Part shown: positions 52,922 through 61,961 of the stretch, piece after piece
How positions within the stretch are numbered: position 1 is the first letter of the stretch
How the letters are laid out: every line of letters starts with the position of its first letter
Assembly (NCBI RefSeq): GCF_003231285.1
Contig: NZ_QKNS01000008.1
Coordinates: forward strand, 234,981 to 298,980
DNA length: 64,000 bases
Source of the DNA: Hymenobacter sediminis
GTDB taxonomy: Bacteria; Bacteroidota; Bacteroidia; Cytophagales; Hymenobacteraceae
Direction of reading: 5' to 3'
The notes under the pieces: model-generated
The model's database searches: none
Seen by the model: only the letters and a program-made list of their open reading frames with translations
Told to the model about the DNA's origin: nothing
Program-made: the position numbers and the translations under genes

Positions 52922-55900
52922 ATGCCGTTTCCACTACAATCTTCACATGGCTCTGCTTTTCGCAGCCGTTTCTGGCTTACGCCAGCGGTTGGCGGGGCAC
53001 TGCTTTCAGGCCTTGCGGCAACTCAGCCAGCACTGGGCGCAACTTCTATTAGTGGCGTTGCAAAGGAAAAGCCCAGCACTAATTCTATCGTCAACAGCCC
53101 CGTTAGCGGCCGGATTGTAGATGCTAAAGGGGAAGGAATGCCTGGTGTTACGGTACTGCTGGAGGGTACTACCCTAGGCAGCGCAACCAATGCCGAAGGG
53201 GTTTTTACCATTGCCAACGTACCTGCTGGTTCGTACACGCTGGTGGTTTCTTCTATTGGCTTTGTAACCAGCCGCGTGCCAGTTACCGTGGTAGATGGCC
53301 AGCCCACTCAGGTAAATACTCTAACCCTAAGTGAAGACACCCAGGCACTAAATGAAGTAGTAGTAGTAGGCTACGGTACTCAATCCCGCCAAGAACTTAC
53401 TACCTCCGTTGCATCGGTCAGTTCGAAGGAACTTACCCGCCAACCAGTAGCTGGCTTCGACCAAGCGCTGCAGGGGAAGGCCCCTGGTGTACAAGTAACT
53501 GCTCCTTCAGGCGCTCCAGGCGCAGGCATCAACATTCAGATTCGTGGTAATGCTACTGTTAACCTAAATTCGTCGCCGCTATATGTTATTGACGGTGTCC
53601 CTATTCTGCCTACCTATGAGCAGGAAATTACAGTAGGTAATCAGCGCCCTAACCCGCTGAACGCTCTGAACCCAGCTGACATTGAAAGCATTGACGTGCT
53701 TAAAGATGGTGCGGCGGCGGCTATTTATGGGGTGCGCGCCTCCAACGGGGTAGTAGTAATTACTACCAAACGCGGGCAGAAGGGCAAGCCCCAAGTTGGT
53801 CTGAGCGTATACTATGGCCAGCAACGCTTACGTAAAAAGATTGACCTCCTGAATTCACGGCAATTCGCAGAGTACTTTAACGAAGCGCAGGTCAATGCTG
53901 GTCGTCCTGTTGTATTCCCCGACGTAAATAATCTGCCTTATGATACTGATTGGCAGGATGAAGTATACCGCACGGCGGCAATTCAGAACTACCAGCTCAA
54001 CGTAAGTGGTGCCACTGATAAAACTCGCTACTACTTAGCAGGGGGTTATTTCAAGCAGGATGGTATTAGCCTTAACTCTGGCTTCGACCGCTACAACTTC
54101 AAGGTTAATCTTGATCAGCAATTAGGTAATCGTTTCCGGGCGGGTACCAACTTAAACCTGAGCCGCACCAATACCAACGGGAGCGTGCGTAGCGAATTAG
54201 GCAGTGGCAACTCAGGCACGGTGCTGGGTGCACTTGCGCAAATCCCCACTATTGCGGTGCGCGAATCCGATGGCAGCTACGGAGTCAACCCTTTTGTTCC
54301 CATTGACAACCCAATCGGCAACTTGCTTGAAACCAGCAACAAAGCCATCATCTACCAAATGATTGGTAATGTCTATGGAGAGTTGGACATCCTAAAAAAT
54401 CTGAGCTTCCGGACCTCGCTAGGCCTAGATTTCCGCACGCAGAACGAGACCTTCTTTCAGTCGCGCAACTACCCAGGTACCCGGGCTGGCCTGACAGACC
54501 CTACGATAGTGCTGGGCCGTGCCCGCACTGCCAACAACCAACAGGCTATCTGGCTCTGGGAAAACACCCTGACTTATAATGCTACCCTCGGGGAGAAGCA
54601 TAACCTGACGTTGCTGGGTGGCTATTCGGTACAAGAATCAGACAGGGTTACATCTTCGGCCAGCACCCGTAATTTCTCCAGCAACCTGATTCCTTACCTA
54701 ACTGGCGGCTCCGAAATTGATGGTCTGCCTAGCAGCTACCAAGATCAGTGGGGCCTGATGAGCTACTTTGGCCGTGCTATCTACAACTACGATGAGCGTT
54801 ACCTAGCCACCATTAGTATGCGTGCCGATGGTAGCAGCCGGTTTGGTGATAAAAACAAATTTGGGTATTTCCCTGCTATCAGCTTGGGTTGGCGAGTTTC
54901 GCGCGAAGCCTTCTTCCCCGAGAGCAAAGCTGTATCGGAGCTGAAGTTGCGGGGTAGCTTTGGCACCAATGGCAACCAAGAATTCTACACTTATCAGCGC
55001 TTCCCACGCTATGCCTTGGGTAGCAATTACGACAACGGTAGCAGCGTTGGAGGAGGTATCCGCCCCCTCAACATAGGGAATGCTGATGTTAAGTGGGAAA
55101 CCACTTACCAGTACAACATAGGAGCCGACCTAGGTCTGGTGGCGAATCGTATGACCTTGACACTAGATGCGTATCGCAAGCGCTCTGAAGACCTATTGCT
55201 GAATATCACTGTGCCATTCAGTACGGGTTCAGCAGAAAGAGACGTTATTCAGAACGTAGGCGACATTGAAAATAAAGGGTTTGAACTGGGTTTGAACACC
55301 ATCAACGTGGAGTCGCAGAATAATGGCTTCAGTTGGAATACCAACCTGAACTTTTCGATGAACCGCAACAAGGTCATCGACCTAGGTTCGCAGCCTGGTC
55401 TGGATGGTCAATTGGTGCCCCGTCAATTCCTCGAACCCAGCTATACTATTACCCGCGCAGGAGCTCCGCTGGGCTCGTTCTATGGCTTTCAAGTACAGGG
55501 TATTTTCCAGACTGAGGACGATGTGAAGAAAGCAGCCCGACAGGAGTCGGCCACTGCTCCCGGTGACATTCAGTTCCGCGACATTAATAATGATGGTGTA
55601 ATTAATGATAATGACCGCACTATCATTGGCAATGCTAATCCGAAAGCAATAGCTGGCGTAACTAATAACTTCGGCTATAAAGGATTAGAGTTAAGCGTCT
55701 TCTTCCAAGGCAGTTTCGGCAATGACATCTACAATGAGAACCGCCGTACGCTAGAAGCTATGAGTGCGGGTTCCAACCAAACGACCCGAGTACTGGACCG
55801 CTGGACACCTACTAACACTAACACCTCAGTACCCCGCGCCATATTCGGCGACCCGAACCGTAATACGCGTGTTTCGGACCGATTTATTGAGGATGGCTCT

Positions 55901-56140
55901 TACGTTCGTCTCAAAAACGTAACCCTGGCCTATACGCTGCCAGCCACTATTACGCAACGGGCAGCCATCAGTAGCATGCGGCTCTACGTTACCGGCCAGA
56001 ACTTGATTACCTGGACAGACTACTCGGGATACGACCCGGAAGTTAGCGCCGATCCTTTTTCGACGACAGGCTTCGGCCGCGACTTGGGTGTGTACCCTCA
56101 ATCGCGCACCTATACAGTAGGTATAAACGCGACCTTCTAA
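52922..56140 (+). CDS. susC: SusC/RagA-type TonB-linked outer membrane protein
   Basis: A 1072-residue outer-membrane glycan transporter. N-terminal exported segment, carboxypeptidase-like regulatory domain (about 59-145; VSGRIVDAKGEGMPGVTVLLEGTTLGSATNAEG), TonB-box region (LNEVVVVGYGTQSRQELTTSV), plug domain (about 155-280; ALQGKAPGVQV, SSPLYVIDGVPI, DIESIDVLKDGAAAAIYGVRASNGVVVITTKRG), and a barrel ending in SRTYTVGINATF. With the SusD directly after, it imports oligosaccharides. The first ATG is used; the exact signal cleavage near residue 40 is uncertain. Start of the PUL structural genes. Confidence 0.96.
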   Translation: MPFPLQSSHGSAFRSRFWLTPAVGGALLSGLAATQPALGATSISGVAKEKPSTNSIVNSPVSGRIVDAKGEGMPGVTVLLEGTTLGSATNAEGVFTIANVPAGSYTLVVSSIGFVTSRVPVTVVDGQPTQVNTLTLSEDTQALNEVVVVGYGTQSRQELTTSVASVSSKELTRQPVAGFDQALQGKAPGVQVTAPSGAPGAGINIQIRGNATVNLNSSPLYVIDGVPILPTYEQEITVGNQRPNPLNALNPADIESIDVLKDGAAAAIYGVRASNGVVVITTKRGQKGKPQVGLSVYYGQQRLRKKIDLLNSRQFAEYFNEAQVNAGRPVVFPDVNNLPYDTDWQDEVYRTAAIQNYQLNVSGATDKTRYYLAGGYFKQDGISLNSGFDRYNFKVNLDQQLGNRFRAGTNLNLSRTNTNGSVRSELGSGNSGTVLGALAQIPTIAVRESDGSYGVNPFVPIDNPIGNLLETSNKAIIYQMIGNVYGELDILKNLSFRTSLGLDFRTQNETFFQSRNYPGTRAGLTDPTIVLGRARTANNQQAIWLWENTLTYNATLGEKHNLTLLGGYSVQESDRVTSSASTRNFSSNLIPYLTGGSEIDGLPSSYQDQWGLMSYFGRAIYNYDERYLATISMRADGSSRFGDKNKFGYFPAISLGWRVSREAFFPESKAVSELKLRGSFGTNGNQEFYTYQRFPRYALGSNYDNGSSVGGGIRPLNIGNADVKWETTYQYNIGADLGLVANRMTLTLDAYRKRSEDLLLNITVPFSTGSAERDVIQNVGDIENKGFELGLNTINVESQNNGFSWNTNLNFSMNRNKVIDLGSQPGLDGQLVPRQFLEPSYTITRAGAPLGSFYGFQVQGIFQTEDDVKKAARQESATAPGDIQFRDINNDGVINDNDRTIIGNANPKAIAGVTNNFGYKGLELSVFFQGSFGNDIYNENRRTLEAMSAGSNQTTRVLDRWTPTNTNTSVPRAIFGDPNRNTRVSDRFIEDGSYVRLKNVTLAYTLPATITQRAAISSMRLYVTGQNLITWTDYSGYDPEVSADPFSTTGFGRDLGVYPQSRTYTVGINATF

Positions 56141-56170
56141 ACTGTCCAGCGTCCAACCCCACCTATTCCC

Positions 56171-57649
56171 ATGAAAAAGATAGTATATCCCATTTTTGCC
56201 CTAGCCTTACTGGCTAGCTGCGACGTACTGGACAAACAACCACTGACTGCTATTTCACCTAGCAGCTTCTTCAAAACAAGTGCCGATGCAGAATCCGGTA
56301 TTACCGGCTCCTACGACATTCTGCAATCAACAGGCCTTTACAGCCAAGACCTGATTGTGCTGGGCGAAATGCCTTCCGATAACTGCACAAGCATCAACCT
56401 TGACGTACGAGATTTAGCTCAAATGAGCTGGAGCTCTACTACCTCGCAAACTAGCAACCTCTACCGCGACGCCTACCAAGGCATCAACCGGGTCAACACT
56501 GTGCTGAAGTATATACCCGGCATCAGTATGGACGAAACCCGGAAAACAGAAATTCTCGGGGAAGCTAAGTTTTTGCGGGCCTTGCACTACTTCAACCTGG
56601 TCCGGGCTTTTGGCGGGGTACCCTTACGCTTGGAGCCTACAGAAAGCGGCACGCCGGAAGTATTGAACCTGCCGCGCGCTAATGCTGCAGATGTGTACAC
56701 CCAGGTTATTGCCGACCTGAACGATGCGGCTACCACCATGCCAGCCACAAACCCGCGCCGGGCGGCTCGCGGTGCAGCCCTCGCGTTACTAGTCCGGGTG
56801 TACTTGACGCAGCGCCAATGGGCTTTGGCTCAGCAAACGGCTAATCAAATAATAACGGGTGGTAGCTACCGGCTGGAAACCAATTTCAAAAATCTATTTC
56901 CAGCCGATAATAAGGGGGAATCTATTCTGGAGGTACAGAACTCCGGCACAGCTGATGGCAATAATATTTTGCCTGATTTGCTACTGCCTTCCCCCCCGGC
57001 TACTTACTCGTTTAGCGAGTTCAACATCCCCACGCTATATCGGTCAGCTTCCGAGTCTCGCCCAACAGACTTAACATTTGCTGTTGATACAGTTCAGGAT
57101 TTACGCTGGGCATATCGTGGCCGAGTAACAGGGGGACGGGACCATGCTAGCTACATCGACGGCAAGAACAGTAACGAAAACGACAAGGGGCCATTTGTAT
57201 ATAAATGGCCCGGTAACCCAAACTCCTTCAACTCGCTTGACAACACCTACATTATGCGATATGCGGAGGTATTGTTGGCCTACGCTGAGGCGACCAACGA
57301 GTTATCGGGCCCCACAGCCGATGCCTTAGCCAAGCTAAATCTAGTGCGCGAACGAGCAGGCCTAACTGCACTCACCAGCACCTCGCCGGAGGCTGCCAGC
57401 AAGCAAACCCTGCGTAATGAAATTGACAAACAGCGCCGCTTGGAACTCGCGTTCGAAGGAGAGCGGTGGTTTGACTTAGTACGTTATGCCCGTCATAACC
57501 AAGTGGAGGCAGGTGCCCACACCATTACGGCCCTAGATATCATTGCGCAGAAGCGTCAGGGACAGCGCGACGCAAATTATTTGCTTTTCCCGCTGCCACT
57601 TGGCGAGTTGAACACAAATCCGAGCGTAGCACAAAACCCTGGCTACTAA
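56171..57649 (+). CDS. susD: SusD/RagB-type nutrient-binding lipoprotein
   Basis: A 492-residue surface lipoprotein. MKKIVYPIFALALLASC gives a lipobox with Cys17. Helical TPR-like SusD fold: LREIALTRL-type start (LTAISPSSFFKTSADAESGITGSYDIL), GEAKFLRALHYFNLVRAFGGVPL, YTQVIADLNDAATTMP, YIMRYAEVLLAYAEATNEL and EIDKQRRLELAFEGERWFDLVRYAR, in the standard order. It captures oligosaccharide and closes SusC. It starts 30 nt after susC. Confidence 0.96.
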   Translation: MKKIVYPIFALALLASCDVLDKQPLTAISPSSFFKTSADAESGITGSYDILQSTGLYSQDLIVLGEMPSDNCTSINLDVRDLAQMSWSSTTSQTSNLYRDAYQGINRVNTVLKYIPGISMDETRKTEILGEAKFLRALHYFNLVRAFGGVPLRLEPTESGTPEVLNLPRANAADVYTQVIADLNDAATTMPATNPRRAARGAALALLVRVYLTQRQWALAQQTANQIITGGSYRLETNFKNLFPADNKGESILEVQNSGTADGNNILPDLLLPSPPATYSFSEFNIPTLYRSASESRPTDLTFAVDTVQDLRWAYRGRVTGGRDHASYIDGKNSNENDKGPFVYKWPGNPNSFNSLDNTYIMRYAEVLLAYAEATNELSGPTADALAKLNLVRERAGLTALTSTSPEAASKQTLRNEIDKQRRLELAFEGERWFDLVRYARHNQVEAGAHTITALDIIAQKRQGQRDANYLLFPLPLGELNTNPSVAQNPGY

Positions 57650-57660
57650 TGAACTCCTGG

Positions 57661-57684
57661 CCCGGCAGTGCTTGCATTGCCGGG
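57661..57684 (+). terminator. hairpin after susD
   Basis: CCCGGCAgtg / cATTGCCGGG stem. No immediate T-run (TTTTGATTC comes about 13 nt later), so it may attenuate rather than stop transcription into the GH30 genes. Confidence 0.5.
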
Positions 57685-57795
57685 CTAAGTAGTGCCGGTT
57701 TTGATTCTTTACTCATTGCGCATGCTGCCTTCACCAGAGTAGCATGGGTAGCACGCCTTGCTCCGATGGTTCCGCCAGAGCCATAGGGGTTTCCT

Positions 57796-57858
57796 GGGCC
57801 GGCCCTGCCAAAGGGGTGCAGGGCCGGCCCTGCCAAAGGGGTGCAGGGCCGGCCCTTT
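57796..57858. repeat. 2.5 copies of a 25-bp palindromic repeat
   Basis: Unit GGGCCGGCCCTGCCAAAGG+GGTGCA, twice in full (57796-57820, 57821-57845) plus 13 bases of a third. Each unit contains the palindrome GGGCCGGCCC. It is flanked by TTTCCT on the left and GGGAAA on the right, so a larger hairpin is possible. Confidence 0.85.
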
Positions 57859-58001
57859 GGGAAACTTGCCTGCGGCAAGCTTTGCCAGAGCTTTCCTTCC
57901 TCTTCCTATTTTCTTGGTAGTACCTTCTGATACAGAAATCTAACGGCTCATTATCGTTAGGTTGTGTTTTTGGTCCTCACCTCTTTTCCTACCCGTTCTG
58001 C

Positions 58002-59432
58002 ATGTCCTTCTTTCCAAAACCTACCCTTTCCTTGGCTTTGCTGTTCAGCCTGAGCCTGGGTGCGGGCTGCCAGCGCGTTCCGCAAACCGGAACCGCCTCT
58101 GTTCAGAAAGGTACCGCCGCTTTCTGGCTTACTACCCCCGACAAGTCGGTGCTGTTTCAGGCTCAAACAGTACCAACCTGGGGCACTAGTGCACCAACAG
58201 GCTCTGTCATCGAGGTAGACGACAAGCAGACTTTTCAGACCATCGACGGGTTTGGCTATTGCCTCACGGGCGGCAGCGCCGAGCTACTGCACCGCATGGG
58301 TGCCGCTGAGCGTGCAGCGCTACTGAAAGAACTGTTCGCCACCGATGGCAACAACATTGGTGTAAGCTACCTCCGCCTGAGCATCGGGGCCTCCGACCTG
58401 GATGCTACCGTGTTCAGCTACAATGACCTGCCAGAGGGGCAGACCGACCCTACCCTGGCCAAGTTCAGCTTAGCTCCCGACAAGCCCCACCTGATTCCGG
58501 TGCTCAAGGAAATCCTAGCCATCAACCCGCGCATCAAGATTCTGGGTTCACCCTGGTCCCCGCCTACCTGGATGAAAACCAACGGTAACTCTAAGGGAGG
58601 CTCCCTGAAACCCGAGTTCTACGACGCCTACGCCCGCTACTTTGCCAAGTATATACAAGGGATGAAAGCCGAGGGCATCCGCATTGATGCCATTACGGTA
58701 CAGAACGAGCCCCTGCACCCCGGCAACAACCCTAGCCTGCTCATGCTGGCAGAGCAGCAAGCTGAGTTTGTGAAGAAGCACCTGGGCCCCACGTTCCAGA
58801 AGGAAAAGATTGACACGAAAATCGTCGTGTACGACCACAACGCCGACCGGCCCGACTACCCCCTGACCATCCTCAATGACCCTGAGGCTAAAAAGTACGT
58901 CGATGGCTCAGCTTTCCACCTCTACGCCGGCCCCATTGAGGCTTTAAGCAAGGTACACGATGCCCACCCCGACAAGAACGTGTATTTCACGGAGCAGTGG
59001 GTAGGCTCTAAAAGCCAGTTCTCGGAAAACTTCCCATGGCACATCCGCACCCTGATGATTGGGGCGACGCGCAACTGGGCCCGTACTGTGCTGGAGTGGA
59101 ACCTGGCCGCCGACCCGCAGCAGAACCCGCACACGCCGGGCGGCTGCACCGAGTGCCGCGGGGCCCTGACGCTAGACGGCAACAACGTCACCCGCGAAGA
59201 TGCTTACTACATCATTGCCCATGCCAGCAAGTTTGTGCGGCCCGGCTCAGTGCGCATCAGCTCTACTACCTCCGAAACACTGCCCAACGTGGCCTTCAAA
59301 ACTCCGAATGGCCAACGGGTGGTGCTGGTACAAAACAACTCCAAGGGAACCCAGGCCTTCAGCCTCCGCTACCAGGGCAAAACCCTGAATACTACCCTCA
59401 ATGCGGGTGCCGCCGGCACATACGTGTGGTAA
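58002..59432 (+). CDS. GH30 glycoside hydrolase, lipoprotein
   Basis: A 476-residue enzyme with lipobox SLGAGC (Cys23). GH30 TIM-barrel: QTIDGFGYCLTGGSAELL, LRLSIGASDLD, IKILGSPWSPPTWMKTN, acid/base Glu236 in VQNEPLHPG, IVVYDHNADRPDYP, nucleophile Glu331 in VYFTEQWVG, VLEWNLAADPQQNPHTPGGC and a C-terminal beta-domain (VRISSTTSETLPNVAF, TYVW). The family includes beta-1,6-glucanases (GH30_3), glucosylceramidases and xylanases; the sequence looks closer to the glucanase/glucosidase groups. It is similar in motif set to the gene at 61962, likely a recent paralogue. Confidence 0.93.
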   Translation: MSFFPKPTLSLALLFSLSLGAGCQRVPQTGTASVQKGTAAFWLTTPDKSVLFQAQTVPTWGTSAPTGSVIEVDDKQTFQTIDGFGYCLTGGSAELLHRMGAAERAALLKELFATDGNNIGVSYLRLSIGASDLDATVFSYNDLPEGQTDPTLAKFSLAPDKPHLIPVLKEILAINPRIKILGSPWSPPTWMKTNGNSKGGSLKPEFYDAYARYFAKYIQGMKAEGIRIDAITVQNEPLHPGNNPSLLMLAEQQAEFVKKHLGPTFQKEKIDTKIVVYDHNADRPDYPLTILNDPEAKKYVDGSAFHLYAGPIEALSKVHDAHPDKNVYFTEQWVGSKSQFSENFPWHIRTLMIGATRNWARTVLEWNLAADPQQNPHTPGGCTECRGALTLDGNNVTREDAYYIIAHASKFVRPGSVRISSTTSETLPNVAFKTPNGQRVVLVQNNSKGTQAFSLRYQGKTLNTTLNAGAAGTYVW

Positions 59433-59445
59433 ACCCGCTTCCTTG

Positions 59446-59485
59446 GCCTACTAGGCTCCCATAGCCTAGTAGGCTAAGTTTTTTA
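59446..59485 (+). terminator. intrinsic terminator
   Basis: GCCTACTAGGCT-cccat-AGCCTAGTAGGC, then CTAAGTTTTTT. Confidence 0.9.
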
Positions 59486-59627
59486 CTCCGCTCTGATTAC
59501 CCTTTTCCTGTAGCTCTCCGCTTGGGAAAGAACAAGCACTAACGCGGGTTCACCTACCCCGCTTCTGCTGGCTCTCCGGCCTCCCAAGGGCCTGTTAGTA
59601 CTTTTTTCACAACCAAAACCCACCATT

Positions 59628-61814
59628 ATGAAACGTTTACTACACCGCCCCGGGCCAATTATGGCTGGGTTGGTCTTCCTCTCACTGTTAGGCCTGCAGC
59701 CCGAGGGCGTGCAAGCCCAATCTGTTGGTTTCTGGATGACAACCGGCGACCAAAGCAAGCTGCTGCAAGCCCAGGCTAACCCTAGCTTCGGGGCGAATAC
59801 GGGCACGACGGGTACTACCATCACCGTAAACGAGGGCGTTACTTACCAGAGCATAGATGGCTTTGGGGCGTCCATGACCGGCTCCTCCGCCTACGTGCTC
59901 AACCGGAATATGTCGGCTAGCCAGCGTGATGCCCTGCTCAACGACCTGTTCACCAGCAGCGGTATCCGGCTGAGCTTCCTGCGCCATACTATGGGTGGGT
60001 CCGACTTCTCGGCTCAGGGCGACTTCACCTACGACGACCGCCCCGCTGGCCAGACCGACCCAAACCTGACCTACTTTAATCTGAATAACGACCGGGTAGA
60101 CCTGATTCCGATGCTGAAAGCCGCGCGGGCCAGGAACAGCAGCCTCAAGCTGATGGGCTCCCCGTGGTCGGCGCCGGCCTGGATGAAGGAAACGGGCAAC
60201 CTGCGTGGGGGCGGCTGGCTGAACACGGCTTGGTACCAGGCCTACGCCAACTACTTCGTGAAATACGTGCAGGGCTACGCCGCCGAGGGCCTGCCAGTGT
60301 ACGCCGTGACCCTGCAGAACGAGCCTCTCTATGCCGCGCCCTATATGGCCATGCGCATGGACCCCGGCAACCAGGCTGCCTTCCTGAAGAACAACATCGG
60401 ACCAGCTTTCCGCAATGCTGGTATCACAACCAAGCTCATCGTGTACGACCACAACTGGGACCGGCCTGATTACCCGATGGATGTGTTTGCAGATGCTGCT
60501 GCGGCTCAGTATGCGGCCGGCTCGGCTTTCCATGGCTATTCTTCTCCTTCGGGCATTCCCAATCAGACGACCGTACACAACGCCTACCCCAACAAGGACA
60601 TCTGGTTTACAGAAGCTACTGGCTCGGTAGGGGGTAGCTTTTCCGGTGATTTGCGCTACCATGTGGGTAACTACCTCATTGGCACGACGCGCAACTGGTC
60701 CAAGAGCGTGCTGATATGGAACTTGGCACTCGACCAGAATAGCGGCCCCAAAAATGGCGGTTGTCCGGACTGCCGGGGGGTAGTAACGGTAAACAACACC
60801 AATGGCAGCGTAACGCGCAACGTGGAGTACTACGCCCTGGGCCACGCCAGCAAGTTTGTGGACCCCGGCGCCGTGCGGATTGAATCCAACTCGGTAGCGG
60901 GCGGCATTGAAAACGTAGCCTTCCGCAACCCCGATGGCTCTAAGGTGCTTATTGCGCTCAACAACGGCTCGGCTGCCAGCACCTTCAAAGTGGTCTGGAA
61001 TGGACAAGCCTTTACTACCAGTCTGCCAGCCGGAGCTGTAGCTACCTACAAATGGTCAGGCAGTACGACTACCCCCAGCGGCGGGCCGCAGATTGGCCGC
61101 ATCTATGAAATCAGCTCCAAAAATGGCGGCAAAGCGCTGGAAGTCTCGGCTAGCTCGCAGGCCAACGGAGGCCGTGTGCAGCAGTGGGGCTGGGTAAGTG
61201 CCGCTAATCAGAAGTGGAAGCTAGTAGATGCCGGTGGTGGCTATGTGCGCATTGTGAACCTGAACAGCAACAAGAGCCTGGATATAGCAGGGCCTTCGAC
61301 TGCGGATGGGGCCTTGGTGCATCAGTGGGACTGGGCTAGTGCCGACAACCAGTACTGGCAAATTCTGAGCAACGGCGACGGCACGTACCGCATCATCAAT
61401 AAGTACAGCGGCAAGGCTCTTGACGTGCAGAACAACTCCACTGCTGACGGGGCCGCTATTCAGCAATGGACCTACGGTGGCAGCGACAACCAGCGCTGGT
61501 GGTTCTCAGACCAAGGAGCCGCCCGCGTAGCCCTGGCTACCACCAACGCCGCTGCAGATGCACGCTTGGTAGTGTACCCCACCGTGGCGAATACCGACCT
61601 GAATGTAAGCTATACGGCTACGGGTAGCCAGCGCCTGGCCCTGCGCCTGCTGGACATGACAGGGCGAGTGCTTACTAGCCAGGCTGAGCGCCCGGTTGGC
61701 TCGGGGCAAAACCTAATCAAAGTACCGGTTAATGGAGTTCCTGCTGGCATTTATCTGCTGCAGGTAGATACTCCGGAAGGCCAGTTGGTGCGCCGGGTAA
61801 TAGTAGCTCATTAA
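59628..61814 (+). CDS. GH30 glycoside hydrolase with ricin-type CBM and T9SS tail
   Basis: A 728-residue secreted enzyme. Signal peptide (1-31, GLQPEGVQAQ). GH30 barrel with QSIDGFGASMTGSSAYVL, MGSPWSAPAWMKETG, acid/base Glu232 in LQNEPLYA, IVYDHNWDRPDYP, nucleophile Glu329 in IWFTEATG and IWNLALDQNSGPKNGGC. Residues about 487-640 form a ricin B-like (CBM13/RicinB_lectin_2) trefoil with three repeats (GKALEVSAS, NKSLDIAGP, GKALDVQNN) and QxW motifs (QKW, QYW, QRW). Tail about 650-728 (VYPTVANTDLNV, LDMTGRVL, GIYLLQVDTP) is a T9SS type A sorting domain, so it is released or surface-fixed outside the cell. Confidence 0.93.
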   Translation: MKRLLHRPGPIMAGLVFLSLLGLQPEGVQAQSVGFWMTTGDQSKLLQAQANPSFGANTGTTGTTITVNEGVTYQSIDGFGASMTGSSAYVLNRNMSASQRDALLNDLFTSSGIRLSFLRHTMGGSDFSAQGDFTYDDRPAGQTDPNLTYFNLNNDRVDLIPMLKAARARNSSLKLMGSPWSAPAWMKETGNLRGGGWLNTAWYQAYANYFVKYVQGYAAEGLPVYAVTLQNEPLYAAPYMAMRMDPGNQAAFLKNNIGPAFRNAGITTKLIVYDHNWDRPDYPMDVFADAAAAQYAAGSAFHGYSSPSGIPNQTTVHNAYPNKDIWFTEATGSVGGSFSGDLRYHVGNYLIGTTRNWSKSVLIWNLALDQNSGPKNGGCPDCRGVVTVNNTNGSVTRNVEYYALGHASKFVDPGAVRIESNSVAGGIENVAFRNPDGSKVLIALNNGSAASTFKVVWNGQAFTTSLPAGAVATYKWSGSTTTPSGGPQIGRIYEISSKNGGKALEVSASSQANGGRVQQWGWVSAANQKWKLVDAGGGYVRIVNLNSNKSLDIAGPSTADGALVHQWDWASADNQYWQILSNGDGTYRIINKYSGKALDVQNNSTADGAAIQQWTYGGSDNQRWWFSDQGAARVALATTNAAADARLVVYPTVANTDLNVSYTATGSQRLALRLLDMTGRVLTSQAERPVGSGQNLIKVPVNGVPAGIYLLQVDTPEGQLVRRVIVAH

Positions 61815-61829
61815 TCCAGAAATCTATCG

Positions 61830-61860
61830 GCCCCGGCAGCAGGCCGGGGCCACTTTTCTC
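61830..61860 (+). terminator. intrinsic terminator
   Basis: GGCCCCGG-cagcagg-CCGGGGCC followed by ACTTTTCTCC. Confidence 0.82.
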
Positions 61861-61961
61861 CTGCTTATCGATCAAACCTTTACTCTGCTCATCACCCAAA
61901 CGGTCTAAACCAGTCGCGGCTTCTCGCGGCATCTTCTCCTTTCTACCCTCCTGCCCTACCC

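Larger units (their letters stand above)
57650..58001. other. susD-GH30 intergenic region
   Basis: 352 bases with the susD hairpin, a tandem repeat (57796-57858) and an AT-rich tail at 57895-57960 that may hold a promoter. No gene. Confidence 0.5.

Noticed and set aside
57796..57858. Possible CRISPR array
   Set aside because: Repeats are directly adjacent with no unique spacers; no cas genes are in the window.
59688..61007. 439-codon frame antisense to the GH30 gene
   Set aside because: Antisense shadow of a clear enzyme; no start context or motif.
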